64,000 nucleotides of DNA from Azophilus sp965220835. GTDB lineage: Bacteria > Pseudomonadota > Gammaproteobacteria > Pseudomonadales > Azotimanducaceae. Each line of letters begins with the position of its first letter. Within the stretch, counting starts at the first letter, position 1. Below, in pieces: positions 50,809 through 59,435 of the stretch. The position numbers and the translations under genes were made by a program. The stretch is from the NCBI GenBank assembly GCA_965220835.1, contig OZ244842.1, positions 372,001 through 436,000 on the forward strand. The letters run 5' to 3'. A model generated the notes under the pieces. That model did no database searches. It had not been told where the DNA came from and saw only the letters and a list, made by a program, of their open reading frames with translations.

Positions 50809-51852
50809 ATGCGGAAGTCCGACTTCGCCTACTACCTGCCTGCCGACCAGATTGCCCAGAAGCCGCTGGCGGAGCGGGACCAGGCGCGCTTGCTGCATCT
50901 GCGCCGGGACGGTGTGGCGCACCGGGCCGTGACGGACTGGCCGGAATTGCTCGGCGCTGACGACCTTGTGGTGGTGAACAACACCCAAGTGATCCCGGCC
51001 CGCCTGCGCGGCCTGAAGGACAGCGGCGGGGCGGTGGAATTGCTCATTGAGCGCATTGAGCAGGCGTGCGTGGCCTTGTGCCAAGCGCGGGCCAGCAAGC
51101 CGCTGAAGCCGCAGCGCACGCTGTCTGTCGGCGGGGAGCGCCTGGAGGTGTTGGCGCGGGAGGGTGAGTTTCACCGGTTGCGCTTTCCGAGGCCCGTGAC
51201 CGAGTTTCTGCAGTGCCACGGCACCACGCCGCTGCCGCCGTACATTGAGCGAGCCGCCGCAGACGAGGACGAAGCCCGCTACCAGACGCTGTTCGCCAGC
51301 GTGCCGGGGGCGGTGGCCGCACCCACCGCGGGCCTGCACTTTTCCGAGCGCCTGTTGGAAGACGTGCGCCGAAGGGTGGCAGGCATCATTGAGGTCACGC
51401 TGCACATCGGCGCCGGCACCTTTGCGCCGCTGCGCGGCGACGACTTGGCTGCTCACCAGATGCACGCCGAGCGCTATGAGATTTCCGTTGCGGCAGCGGA
51501 GCAACTGCGCGCCGCCTTGGCCGGCCCCGGCCGAGTTGTCGCCGTGGGCACCACCGTGGTGCGGGCCTTGGAAGCCGCCGCCGCCGAGCCGGGTGGCCTC
51601 CAGCCAGGTCGGGGCGAGACCCGCCTGTTCATCAAGCCGGGGTTTCGCTTTAGGGTGGTGGATGCCCTGCTCACCAACTTCCACTTGCCGGAATCCACCC
51701 TGCTGATGCTGGTCTGCGCCTTTGCCGGCCAGCAGCGCGTGCTCGAGGCCTACCGTTGCGCGGTGGCCGCCGGCTACCGCTTCTTCAGTTACGGCGACGC
51801 CATGTTCACCGAGCGCTTGGTTGGCGCAGCTTGCAATTCCCCCAATGGCTAG
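50809..51852 (+). CDS. queA: tRNA preQ1(34) S-adenosylmethionine ribosyltransferase-isomerase
   Basis: 347 aa. It begins 'MRKSDFAYYLPADQIAQKPL', the canonical QueA start. 'DDLVVVNNTQVIPARL', 'GAVAAPTAGLHFSERLLE', 'TLHIGAGTFAPLR' and 'NFHLPESTLLMLV' are all conserved. It makes epoxyqueuosine in tRNA from preQ1 using SAM. First gene of the queA-tgt-yajC-secD-secF group. Confidence 0.95.
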   Translation: MRKSDFAYYLPADQIAQKPLAERDQARLLHLRRDGVAHRAVTDWPELLGADDLVVVNNTQVIPARLRGLKDSGGAVELLIERIEQACVALCQARASKPLKPQRTLSVGGERLEVLAREGEFHRLRFPRPVTEFLQCHGTTPLPPYIERAAADEDEARYQTLFASVPGAVAAPTAGLHFSERLLEDVRRRVAGIIEVTLHIGAGTFAPLRGDDLAAHQMHAERYEISVAAAEQLRAALAGPGRVVAVGTTVVRALEAAAAEPGGLQPGRGETRLFIKPGFRFRVVDALLTNFHLPESTLLMLVCAFAGQQRVLEAYRCAVAAGYRFFSYGDAMFTERLVGAACNSPNG

Positions 51853-51995
51853 CGCGCTCCCTTCACCCTATGCGGGGCGGCACGCCTGCGCGCCGGGTAA
51901 CCATGCGGGGGCACCGCGGGTCACCTTGGCGAGAATCCCAAATCCCCAGGTGGCCGGCGCGGTCCAACGTGCCATGGGGCGGCCAGTTGAGGCCC

Positions 51996-53126
51996 ATGCC
52001 GATGTTTGAGGTGCTCGCCCAATGCGGTGCCGCCCGCCGCGGGCGTCTGACCACGGCCCACGGCGTCGTCGACACGCCGGTGTTCATGCCCTGCGGCACC
52101 TATGGTTCGGTCAAGGCGATGACGCCGGAGGGGCTGGCGGCGGCGGGCACCCAGGTGCTGCTCGGCAATACCTTTCACCTGATGCTGCGGCCGGGCGATG
52201 AGCGCATTGAACGCTTGGGGGGCCTGCACCGCTTCATGAACTGGCCGGGGGCGATTCTCACTGACAGCGGCGGCTTCCAGGTCTGGAGCCTGAAGAGCAT
52301 GCGCAAGATCGGCGATGAAGGCGTGCTGTTCCGTTCGCCGATCAACGGCGATGAGGTGCGCCTGACCCCGGAGCGGGCCGTGGAGGCGCAGCGCCGCTTC
52401 GGCAGTGACATCGTCATGGTGCTCGATGAGTGCACGGACTATCCGGCAACGGAGGCCCAGGCGAGGGCCTCCATGGAGCTGTCGGTTCGCTGGGCCGAAC
52501 GCAGCAAGGCCGCTTGGGCGCGCGCCGAGGCGGACGAGCGCCGGTTGTTCGGCATCGTCCAAGGCGGCATGCACTCGCGGTTGCGCACCGAGAGTCTCGG
52601 CCGCTTGACGGACATCGGCTTCGACGGCTACGCAGTGGGCGGCTTGTCGGTCGGGGAGCCCAAGGCCGAGATGCGGGCGGTGCTGGAGGGCCTGATGCCC
52701 GAGATGCCGGCATCCAAGCCCCGCTACCTGATGGGGGTGGGCGCTCCCGAGGACCTCTTGCTGGGCGTGGCCCTTGGCATCGACATGTTCGACTGCGTGC
52801 TGCCGACGCGCAATGCCCGCAACGGCCACCTGTTCACCAGCCAGGGCGTGGTGCGCATCCGCAACGCCCGCCACCGGGACGCCGACGAGCCCTTGGATCC
52901 AGAGTGCGCATGCCCGACCTGCCGAGGCTACTCCAGGGCGTACCTGCACCACTTGGACCGCTGCGGGGAGCCCCTTGGCGCCATGCTCATGACGCAGCAC
53001 AACCTGCACTACTACCATGGCCTGATGGCGCGATTGCGCGCCTCCATCGAAACGGGTACATTGCCCGGCCTTATCAAGCACCTTCAGGATGTGCACGGGC
53101 CTGATTCGGTTCAAGCTGACGCTTAG
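51996..53126 (+). CDS. tgt: tRNA-guanine(34) transglycosylase
   Basis: 376 aa from 'MPMFEVLAQCG'; the ATG at 52002 is equally possible. 'LGNTFHLMLRPG', 'TDSGGFQVWSL', 'FGIVQGGMHSRLR', 'YAVGGLSVGEPK' and the zinc site 'PECACPTCRGYSRAYLHHL' (CxCxxC...H) are present. Exchanges guanine for preQ1 at the wobble base. There is a 143-bp gap after queA with no gene in it. Confidence 0.95.
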   Translation: MPMFEVLAQCGAARRGRLTTAHGVVDTPVFMPCGTYGSVKAMTPEGLAAAGTQVLLGNTFHLMLRPGDERIERLGGLHRFMNWPGAILTDSGGFQVWSLKSMRKIGDEGVLFRSPINGDEVRLTPERAVEAQRRFGSDIVMVLDECTDYPATEAQARASMELSVRWAERSKAAWARAEADERRLFGIVQGGMHSRLRTESLGRLTDIGFDGYAVGGLSVGEPKAEMRAVLEGLMPEMPASKPRYLMGVGAPEDLLLGVALGIDMFDCVLPTRNARNGHLFTSQGVVRIRNARHRDADEPLDPECACPTCRGYSRAYLHHLDRCGEPLGAMLMTQHNLHYYHGLMARLRASIETGTLPGLIKHLQDVHGPDSVQADA

Positions 53127-53191
53127 GCCTGAACCAAGCGAGCCCATAATCCAACTATCCAACCCACGGCCAAAGGACTGGACCCAACACG

Positions 53192-53527
53192 ATGAATCTC
53201 TTTGAAACCACGGCCTACGCAGCGGAGGCCGGCGGCAGCAGCGCCGGCTACCTCAATCTGCTGTTTCTGGGCGGCTTTGTGCTGATTTTCTACTTCCTGC
53301 TGATCCGGCCGCAGAGCAAGCGCCGCAAGGAGCATCAGGCGTTGATGGCGGGCCTTGCCAAGGGCGATGAAGTGGTCACTGCGGGCGGCATCGTCGGCCA
53401 AGTCAGCAAGGTGGAGGACGATTTCGTCAAGGTCAAGGTGGCTGCCAAGATCGAGCTGCGGCTGCAAAAGAGCGCCGTCAGCGCCACCCTGCCCAAGGGC
53501 ACCCTCAAGTCCCTGGATGAGGGCTAA
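53192..53527 (+). CDS. yajC: Preprotein translocase subunit YajC
   Basis: 111 aa. A single TM helix ('LLFLGGFVLIFYFLLIRPQ') is followed by 'KRRKEHQALMAGLAKGDEVVTAGGIVG' and a short beta domain. It is the accessory subunit of the SecDF-YajC complex. The next gene, secD, is separated by an unusually long 213-bp spacer with several GC-rich hairpins. Confidence 0.93.
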   Translation: MNLFETTAYAAEAGGSSAGYLNLLFLGGFVLIFYFLLIRPQSKRRKEHQALMAGLAKGDEVVTAGGIVGQVSKVEDDFVKVKVAAKIELRLQKSAVSATLPKGTLKSLDEG

Positions 53528-53740
53528 CCAGGCGATGCTTCAGGCCGACGAGCCTCGGGGCGTCGGGCGCAACAGTGGGTTCAGGCGTCAACCTCGACTC
53601 GCGATGGAAGTGTTCAATTCTAGGCGAGGGCGAGACACCCTCGAGCCGAGCTTCGTTCGAGTCTGTTCATTTGCCGCGAGGGCAGCCTGCCCGCGGACGG
53701 CGCCTAACGCCGTTTCCCCGAGACGACTAGGAGGCTGCTA

Positions 53741-55648
53741 GTGGTTGGCGAGAGCCTGCTCGGCGTGTCCACGGCCAAGCATCGGGCGCCGAACACCCAC
53801 CCCTTGAGCCGCTACCTGTTCGTGTTGTTGGTGGTCACGCTCGGCGCGCTTTACGCCGCGCCCAACGTCTTTCCGCCGGACCCGGCGCTGCAGGTCAAGC
53901 CGGAGGATCCGGATCGCGGTTTAAGCACGGCCGCCTTGGAGCAAGCCCGCACCGCCTTGGCCGAGGCCGGCATCGCCTTGAAGGCCGCTGAGCTTCAGGG
54001 CGGCTCCGGTTTTCTGCGTTTGCAGAACGACGGCGACCAACTGCGGGCCCGCGAAGTGGTCATGCAGGCTCTCGCCGGCGGTGAGGACCATCACATCGTC
54101 GCCTTGACGCGGGCCTCCACCACGCCCCAATGGCTCTCCGACCTCGGCGCGGTGCCTATGTCCTTGGGGCTGGACCTGTCCGGCGGCGTCCACCTGCTGC
54201 TGCAGGTGGATATGGAGAAGTTCGTCGGCAGCCGCATGACCAGCATGCAGGAGGCCGCTGGGGACGCCTTAAGGGCGGCGGGCATCCGGTACGTGGGTCG
54301 CTCCGTCGAAGGAAATTGGGTGGACGGCACCCGGCTGCGCATCCCCTTTCAGAACGCCACCATGCGCACTGAGGCGGCGGAGCTGTTGGCGGAGCAGTTC
54401 GAGGGCTTTGAAATCTCCAACACCGACGTCGATGGCCGCCCGGCGCTTGAGTTTGAGATGCTGGATGAGTACCTGCGCGAACTGGAGGACGCGGCCATCT
54501 CCCAAAACCTGCAAAGCCTGCGCAACCGGGTCAACGAGTTGGGCGTTTCCGAGCCCTTGGTGCAGCGCTTGGGCCGGGAGCGCATCGTGCTTGACCTGCC
54601 GGGCATCCAGGACAGCGCCGAAGCCAAGCGGATCATCAACAAGTTCGCCAACCTGGAGTTCCGCTTGGTGGCCATGCCGGGTGACCGGGCTTCGCAGACC
54701 GAGACCATGGACTACCGGGGCACCCCGACCACCATGCTGCGGCGCAACATCGTCACCGGCGACCAAGTCACTTCCGCCAGCCAAGACTACGACCCGGAGA
54801 CCAGCCTGCCCCAGGTGAGCATCGGCCTCGACAGCGATGGCGGCCAGGCCATGAACGATGCCACCAAGGACAACGTGGGCCGCTCCATGGCCATCATCTT
54901 CATCGAGCAGAAGCCGCGTTCCCGCACCGTCATGGTGGATGGCGAGGAGGTGGTTGAGCGTTACACGGTGGAGGAGCGCCGCCTGATCAGCGTGGCCACC
55001 ATTCAATCGGCCTTGGGCTTCAACTTTCGCATTACCGGCCTGGAACTCGGCGAGGCCCGCGACCTGGCCCTGCTGCTGCGCTCCGGGGCACTGGCCGCGC
55101 CGATGTACATCGTCGAGGAGCGCACCGTCGGCGCCAGTTTGGGGGATGAGAACATCGAGCGCGGCCAGCTGTCGGTGGTGGTCGGCTTCATTCTGGTGAT
55201 GATCTTCATGCTCATCTATTACCGCGGCTTTGGGCTGGCCGCCAACTTGGCGCTGATCGCCAACCTGACGCTGCTGGTGGCAGTCATGTCGGTCCTGGGC
55301 GCCACCCTCACCCTGCCGGGCATCGCCGGCATCGTGCTCACCGTGGGCATGGCGGTGGACGCCAACGTGCTGATCTTCTCGCGCATCCGTGAGGAACTGA
55401 AGCAGCGGGCGCCGCAGCAAGCCATTGCGGCGGGCTTCGACCGGGCGCTGTTGACCATTCTCGACGCCAACATCACCACCTTCTTCGTGGCCATCATCCT
55501 GTTTTCCATCGGCAGCGGCCCGGTCAAGGGCTTCGCCGTCACCTTGGCGGTGGGCATCGTCACCTCGGTGTTCACCGCCATCATGGGCACCCGGGCGTTG
55601 GTCAACCTGATGTACGGCGGGCGCAACCTGAAGGCCTTGAGGATATGA
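53741..55648 (+). CDS. secD: Protein translocase subunit SecD
   Basis: 635 aa from a GTG at 53741. TM1 'YLFVLLVVTLGALYAAPNVFPPDPALQV' is preceded by a ~24-residue extension ('MVGESLLGVSTAKHRAPNTH') not expected in the family, so a later start is possible. The periplasmic P1 domain ('LGLDLSGGVHLLLQVDME', 'RNRVNELGVSEP') and the RND-like TM block with 'GMAVDANVLIFSRIREEL' are intact. It uses proton motive force to complete Sec export. It overlaps secF by 4 nt. Confidence 0.95.
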   Translation: MVGESLLGVSTAKHRAPNTHPLSRYLFVLLVVTLGALYAAPNVFPPDPALQVKPEDPDRGLSTAALEQARTALAEAGIALKAAELQGGSGFLRLQNDGDQLRAREVVMQALAGGEDHHIVALTRASTTPQWLSDLGAVPMSLGLDLSGGVHLLLQVDMEKFVGSRMTSMQEAAGDALRAAGIRYVGRSVEGNWVDGTRLRIPFQNATMRTEAAELLAEQFEGFEISNTDVDGRPALEFEMLDEYLRELEDAAISQNLQSLRNRVNELGVSEPLVQRLGRERIVLDLPGIQDSAEAKRIINKFANLEFRLVAMPGDRASQTETMDYRGTPTTMLRRNIVTGDQVTSASQDYDPETSLPQVSIGLDSDGGQAMNDATKDNVGRSMAIIFIEQKPRSRTVMVDGEEVVERYTVEERRLISVATIQSALGFNFRITGLELGEARDLALLLRSGALAAPMYIVEERTVGASLGDENIERGQLSVVVGFILVMIFMLIYYRGFGLAANLALIANLTLLVAVMSVLGATLTLPGIAGIVLTVGMAVDANVLIFSRIREELKQRAPQQAIAAGFDRALLTILDANITTFFVAIILFSIGSGPVKGFAVTLAVGIVTSVFTAIMGTRALVNLMYGGRNLKALRI

Positions 55649-56571
55649 AGTTCCCGGAGTTCAACTTCGACTTCATGGGCCGCCGCAAGCTGGCCGGTGG
55701 CGTGTCGATCGTCTTGGTGCTGCTGTCGCTGGGCTCCCTGACCTTCAATGGCTTGAACTTCGGCCTCGACTTCACCGGTGGCACCTTGGTGGAGGTGGGC
55801 TTTCCCGAGAGCGTCGACCCCGAAGCGCTGCGCGGCCAGCTGGACGATGCCGGCTTCGCCAACGGCGTGGTGCAGCAATTCGGCTCCGACCGGGAAGTGC
55901 TGATCCGCATGCCGCCCCAAGGATCGGGCGACCCGGCTGGCCTGGGCGACCGCATTCTGGATTCCATTCGCCAGCAGGCGCCGGGCGCGGAGATGCGCCA
56001 GTCCAACTTCGTCGGCCCGGTGGTGGGCCAGGAGCTGGCCGAGAGCGCTGGGCTGGCCATTCTCACCGCCTTGGTGGTGGTGATGCTCTACATCCTGTTC
56101 CGCTTCACCAAGCAGTTTTCCGTGGGCGCCGTGGTGGCCCTGGCCCATGACGTCACCTTGGTGCTGGGCCTGTTTTCCATCCTGCAGTGGACCTTCGACC
56201 TAGCCGTGGTGGCGGCCTTGCTGGCGGTGGTGGGCTACTCCCTCAACGACACCATCGTGGTCTCGGACCGCATCCGGGAGAATTTCCGCACCCTGCGCAA
56301 GGGCGCGCCAGTGGAGGTCATCAACCGCTCCCTCAACCAGACCCTGGGCCGCACCCTGGTGACCTCCATGACCACCCTGTTCGTGCTGCTGGCCTTGCTT
56401 ATCGCCGGCGGCGAGGGCATTCGGGGGTTCGCTGCAGCGCTCACCATCGGCGTGGTGATCGGCACCTACTCATCCATCTACATTGCCGCCAACATGCTGA
56501 TGGTGATGAACATCTCCCGCGAGGACTTGGTGGTGCCAGAGAAGGAAACCGCCAAGGAGACCTACCCCTAG
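55645..56571 (+). CDS. secF: Protein translocase subunit SecF
   Basis: 308 aa. 'GLDFTGGTLVEVGFPE', a six-TM block and the signature 'VVGYSLNDTIVVSDRIRENF' identify SecF. Its ATGA start lies inside the secD stop. Forms the heterodimeric SecDF motor with YajC. After its stop, 56572-56742 contains hairpins and no gene. Confidence 0.95.
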   Translation: MKFPEFNFDFMGRRKLAGGVSIVLVLLSLGSLTFNGLNFGLDFTGGTLVEVGFPESVDPEALRGQLDDAGFANGVVQQFGSDREVLIRMPPQGSGDPAGLGDRILDSIRQQAPGAEMRQSNFVGPVVGQELAESAGLAILTALVVVMLYILFRFTKQFSVGAVVALAHDVTLVLGLFSILQWTFDLAVVAALLAVVGYSLNDTIVVSDRIRENFRTLRKGAPVEVINRSLNQTLGRTLVTSMTTLFVLLALLIAGGEGIRGFAAALTIGVVIGTYSSIYIAANMLMVMNISREDLVVPEKETAKETYP

Positions 56572-56742
56572 CGACACGGTCCCACCCTTCGGGGGAGCCC
56601 GCCAAAATCAAACGGAAGATCGCACTGGCTCCGGGGTTGGGTGCGCGATGCGGCCATCCGGCACACCAAGCGGGTGCATGCGGTGGAGTTCGAAGGCGTC
56701 CCGCCCGCGCACGGCGCGCAGCGCCGTTGCGCCACGCTGCCG

Positions 56743-57531
56743 TTAGGCGAGGTTGCGCCGCAGGCTGGCCACCATCAACTTGTAGCATCTCGGGTTGGCG
56801 GCCACGATGTCGCCGCTTTCGAAGTGCCGCTCGCCGCCTTCATGGTCGGACACGAACCCCCCCGCTTCCTTGACGATCAACGACCCGGCGGCGATGTCCC
56901 AAGGTGCCAGGCCCATCTCCCAAAAGCCGTCCAGCCGGCCGCTGGCCACATAGGCCAAGTCCAACGCCGCGGAGCCTTGGCGGCGGATGTTGCGGCAGCA
57001 CTCGGTCAACTCGGCGACCGCGGCGTTGAATGTGCCCAGCCGGTCGCGGGCGCCAGGCGGCAGCCCAGTCGCGACCACCGCATCGCCCAAGCGCTGGGTG
57101 GTGCTGACGCGGATGCGCTTGCCGTTGAGTTGCGCGCCGGTGCCTCGGCTCGCCACCCACTCCTCGTTGCGCACGGGGTCGACGATCACGGCGTGCTCGA
57201 TTTGCCGCCCCCGCCGCGCCGCAATGGAGATGGCGAAGTGGGGAATGCCCTGTAGGTAGTTGAGCGTGCCGTCCAGCGGATCGATGATCCAAGTGAATTC
57301 AGCGTCTTCCCGGTCCTGGCCGCTGCCTTCCTCGGCCAGCACCCCGTGGTCCGGGTAGGCGTCGAGCAACATGTCGACAATGACGCGCTCCGCTTGCCGG
57401 TCAATGCTGGAGACGAAGTCGTTGGGGGCTTTTTCCTCCACCTTGAGCTCATCAAGCCGGTCCATGGCCTGCAGGAGAATTGGTGAGGCACGGCGGGCGG
57501 CCCGCAACGCCATGTTGGCCATCGGCTGCAT
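56743..57531 (-). CDS. suhB: Inositol-1-monophosphatase family protein SuhB
   Basis: 262 aa from 'MQPMANMALRAARRA' at 57531; open frame further upstream is antisense to trmJ. 'AEEGSGQDREDAEFTWIIDPLDGTLNY' is the metal-binding motif (E...DPLDGT), and 'EMGLAPWDIAAGSLIVKEAGG' is the second motif (WDxAAG). In proteobacteria SuhB also joins rRNA antitermination complexes. It is inverted relative to secDF and shares a 21-bp gap with trmJ. Confidence 0.94.
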   Translation of the reverse strand: MQPMANMALRAARRASPILLQAMDRLDELKVEEKAPNDFVSSIDRQAERVIVDMLLDAYPDHGVLAEEGSGQDREDAEFTWIIDPLDGTLNYLQGIPHFAISIAARRGRQIEHAVIVDPVRNEEWVASRGTGAQLNGKRIRVSTTQRLGDAVVATGLPPGARDRLGTFNAAVAELTECCRNIRRQGSAALDLAYVASGRLDGFWEMGLAPWDIAAGSLIVKEAGGFVSDHEGGERHFESGDIVAANPRCYKLMVASLRRNLA

Positions 57532-57552
57532 GGACGGGTAGCCTACCGCAAC

Positions 57553-58272
57553 ATGAAGCTGAACAACATCCGCGTTGTGCTGGTCGAGCCCAGCCATCCA
57601 GGCAACATCGGTGCCGCCGCTCGGGCCATGAAGACCATGGGGCTGTCGCAACTGGTGTTGGTCAATCCGCTGCGCTATCCGGATCCCCAGGCGGAGTGGC
57701 GGGCGGCAGCCGCCACTGACGTGCTGGACCAGTGCCGGGTGTGCGAGAGCCTTGATGAAGCGATCGCGGATTGCCATTGGGTAGTGGGCGCCAGCGCCCG
57801 GCCAAGGCGCATCCCCTGGCCGGTGGCGGACGTCCGCGCCGCGGCGCGGAAGCTGCTTGCTGAAGCGGCTGCCGGCCAAGTGGCCGTGCTGTTCGGGCGC
57901 GAGGCGGATGGTCTCAGCAACGACGAGCTGCAGCGCTGCAACGCCCATCTGCGCATTCCCGCTTCTCCGGACTATCCATCCTTGAACCTGGCCATGGCCG
58001 TGCAGGTGGTTGCTTACGAACTCTTCGCCGCCCAGGCGGCGCCGGCCGAACCCGAATGGGACCGGCCCCCGGCCACCGCCGCTGAAGTTGACGCCATGCT
58101 GGCCCACTGGGAGCGTCTGCTGGAGGCGGCGGACTTCCTCGACCCGGACAACCCGGGCCAAACGATGACCCGACTGCGCCGCCTAGCCGTCCGCACCGGC
58201 TTGGACCAAACCGAAGTGCGCATGCTGCGGGGCATCGCCACTCATTTGGAAAGGCACGGCGGACCGGGCTAG
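57553..58272 (+). CDS. trmJ: tRNA (cytidine/uridine-2'-O-)-methyltransferase TrmJ
   Basis: 239 aa SPOUT-class enzyme. 'VVLVEPSHPGNIGAAARAMKTMGL' (motif 1), 'VAVLFGREADGLSNDELQRCN' (motif 2) and 'YPSLNLAMAVQVVAYEL' (motif 3) form the knotted SAM site. It methylates position 32 of several tRNAs. suhB and trmJ are divergent here, as in the Pseudomonas/E. coli isc neighbourhood. Confidence 0.94.
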   Translation: MKLNNIRVVLVEPSHPGNIGAAARAMKTMGLSQLVLVNPLRYPDPQAEWRAAAATDVLDQCRVCESLDEAIADCHWVVGASARPRRIPWPVADVRAAARKLLAEAAAGQVAVLFGREADGLSNDELQRCNAHLRIPASPDYPSLNLAMAVQVVAYELFAAQAAPAEPEWDRPPATAAEVDAMLAHWERLLEAADFLDPDNPGQTMTRLRRLAVRTGLDQTEVRMLRGIATHLERHGGPG

Positions 58273-58296
58273 CCCGCATGATTCAACAAAGGCCGC

Positions 58297-58412
58297 GCCC
58301 CTCGCATGAAAGGAGCCCTCAGCCGGGGAGCGCGAGGGGCATTGCCCCTCGCAGGAAAGGAGCCCTCAGCTGGGGAGCGCGAGGGGCATTGCCCCTCGCT
58401 TAAAAGGAGCCG
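58297..58412. repeat. 47-bp tandem repeat with 9-bp inverted ends
   Basis: Unit 1 is 58297-58343, unit 2 is 58344-58390, and a partial third unit begins at 58391. Each unit starts 'gcccctcgc' and nearly ends with its reverse complement 'gcgaggggc', so each can form a hairpin. It lies between convergent genes, where it may aid termination. Confidence 0.8.
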
Positions 58413-58423
58413 AACGGGCTCCT
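58405..58423 (-). terminator. Intrinsic terminator overlapping the SDR stop codon
   Basis: A 7-bp stem (58405-58411 with 58417-58423) with a 5-nt loop, followed on the minus strand by TTTTAA. It overlaps the stop codon of the SDR gene that ends at 58422. Confidence 0.6.
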
Positions 58424-59435
58424 ATGCTTGCGCCAGCCAGTCCTCCGACCGCGCCCAGAGCCGTTCGGCGACCGAGGCATCGAGCGCGTCGGCCGAAGGC
58501 TGGCTGACGGCGCAGCGATCGTAGTAGCACCCGCCCTGCACATCGGCGTCCGTCGCGCAGAACAGCGTGGTCTGGGCGCCTTGCAGTGGCGACAGCAGCG
58601 CCGCCTTCGCTGGGGCGGCCAGCAGGCGTTGAAGCGGCCGAACACGGCTGTAGGACTCAAGCCCGTTGGCAACCAAGTTGGTGTACACCGAGCCGGGATG
58701 CAGGGACAGCGCACGGAATTGGCCGGTGCCGCCGTGTCGGCGATGCAGGGCTTGCGTCATGTGAATGAGCGCCAGCTTCGATTGGCCGTAAGCGTCCCAA
58801 GTGTTGCGGTTGGTGAACTCCGCCAGCAGGCGATCATTGCGGCCCCGCACGTGCTGGTGCGAGGTCACGTTCAGCACCCGGGCGTCGCCGTCCGCTTGCG
58901 CGCTGCCAATGAGCAAGGGCAGCAGCAGGCTGGTGAGATGGAAGGTGCCCAAGTAGTTGATGCGCCAGTGCAGTTCCAAGCCGTCCGCGGCGCGCTGCAC
59001 TTGCCGCCGCAGCGTCAGCAGGTCGTGGAGGATGCCGGCATTGTTGATCAGCACATGCAAGGCACTGAAGCGCTCGCCGTACCAATCGGCAAAGGCGCTG
59101 ACGCTGTCCCGGTCGCCGAGGTCCAACGCCCGCGCCGTCAAGCTGCCGCCACCGTTGCCGAGCTCGGACCGCAGCGCCTGCTGCAGTGCGCGGGGATCAC
59201 GCCGACGGGTGGCCACCACCTCGGCGCCCCAGCGGGCCAACTGCAGGGCGACGATGTAGCCCATGGAACCCTTGGAGGCGCCGGTTACGATCACCTGCCG
59301 GCCGGTCATGTCCCGGGGCTTTGCCATGGGCTGCGGGCCAAGCAGGCGGGCCAGATGCACCGCGCCGTCGCGGATCATGGTGGGGAGGTGCGTGCTGGCC
59401 ATCGCCGGGGCATGTCTGCCCATGGACTGGGTCAA
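58422..59435 (-). CDS. SDR-family oxidoreductase (retinol dehydrogenase-like)
   Basis: 337 aa from the ATG overlapping the iscS stop (ATGA). 'VIVTGASKGSMGYIVALQLARWG' is the cofactor motif (TGxxxGxG, with Met/Tyr in the variable part). 'INNAGILHDL', Ser in 'NVTSHQHV' and 'YGQSKLAL' (YxxxK) complete it. It resembles the RDH/WW-oxidoreductase-like subgroup. A ~35-residue N-terminal extension precedes the fold. It occupies the position where iscU would be expected in an isc operon, and nothing links it to Fe-S assembly except that position. Confidence 0.85.
   Translation of the reverse strand: MTQSMGRHAPAMASTHLPTMIRDGAVHLARLLGPQPMAKPRDMTGRQVIVTGASKGSMGYIVALQLARWGAEVVATRRRDPRALQQALRSELGNGGGSLTARALDLGDRDSVSAFADWYGERFSALHVLINNAGILHDLLTLRRQVQRAADGLELHWRINYLGTFHLTSLLLPLLIGSAQADGDARVLNVTSHQHVRGRNDRLLAEFTNRNTWDAYGQSKLALIHMTQALHRRHGGTGQFRALSLHPGSVYTNLVANGLESYSRVRPLQRLLAAPAKAALLSPLQGAQTTLFCATDADVQGGCYYDRCAVSQPSADALDASVAERLWARSEDWLAQA

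Noticed and set aside
57532..58161. N-terminal extension of SuhB to 472 aa
   Set aside because: It would run antisense through trmJ; SuhB has its normal length from 57531.
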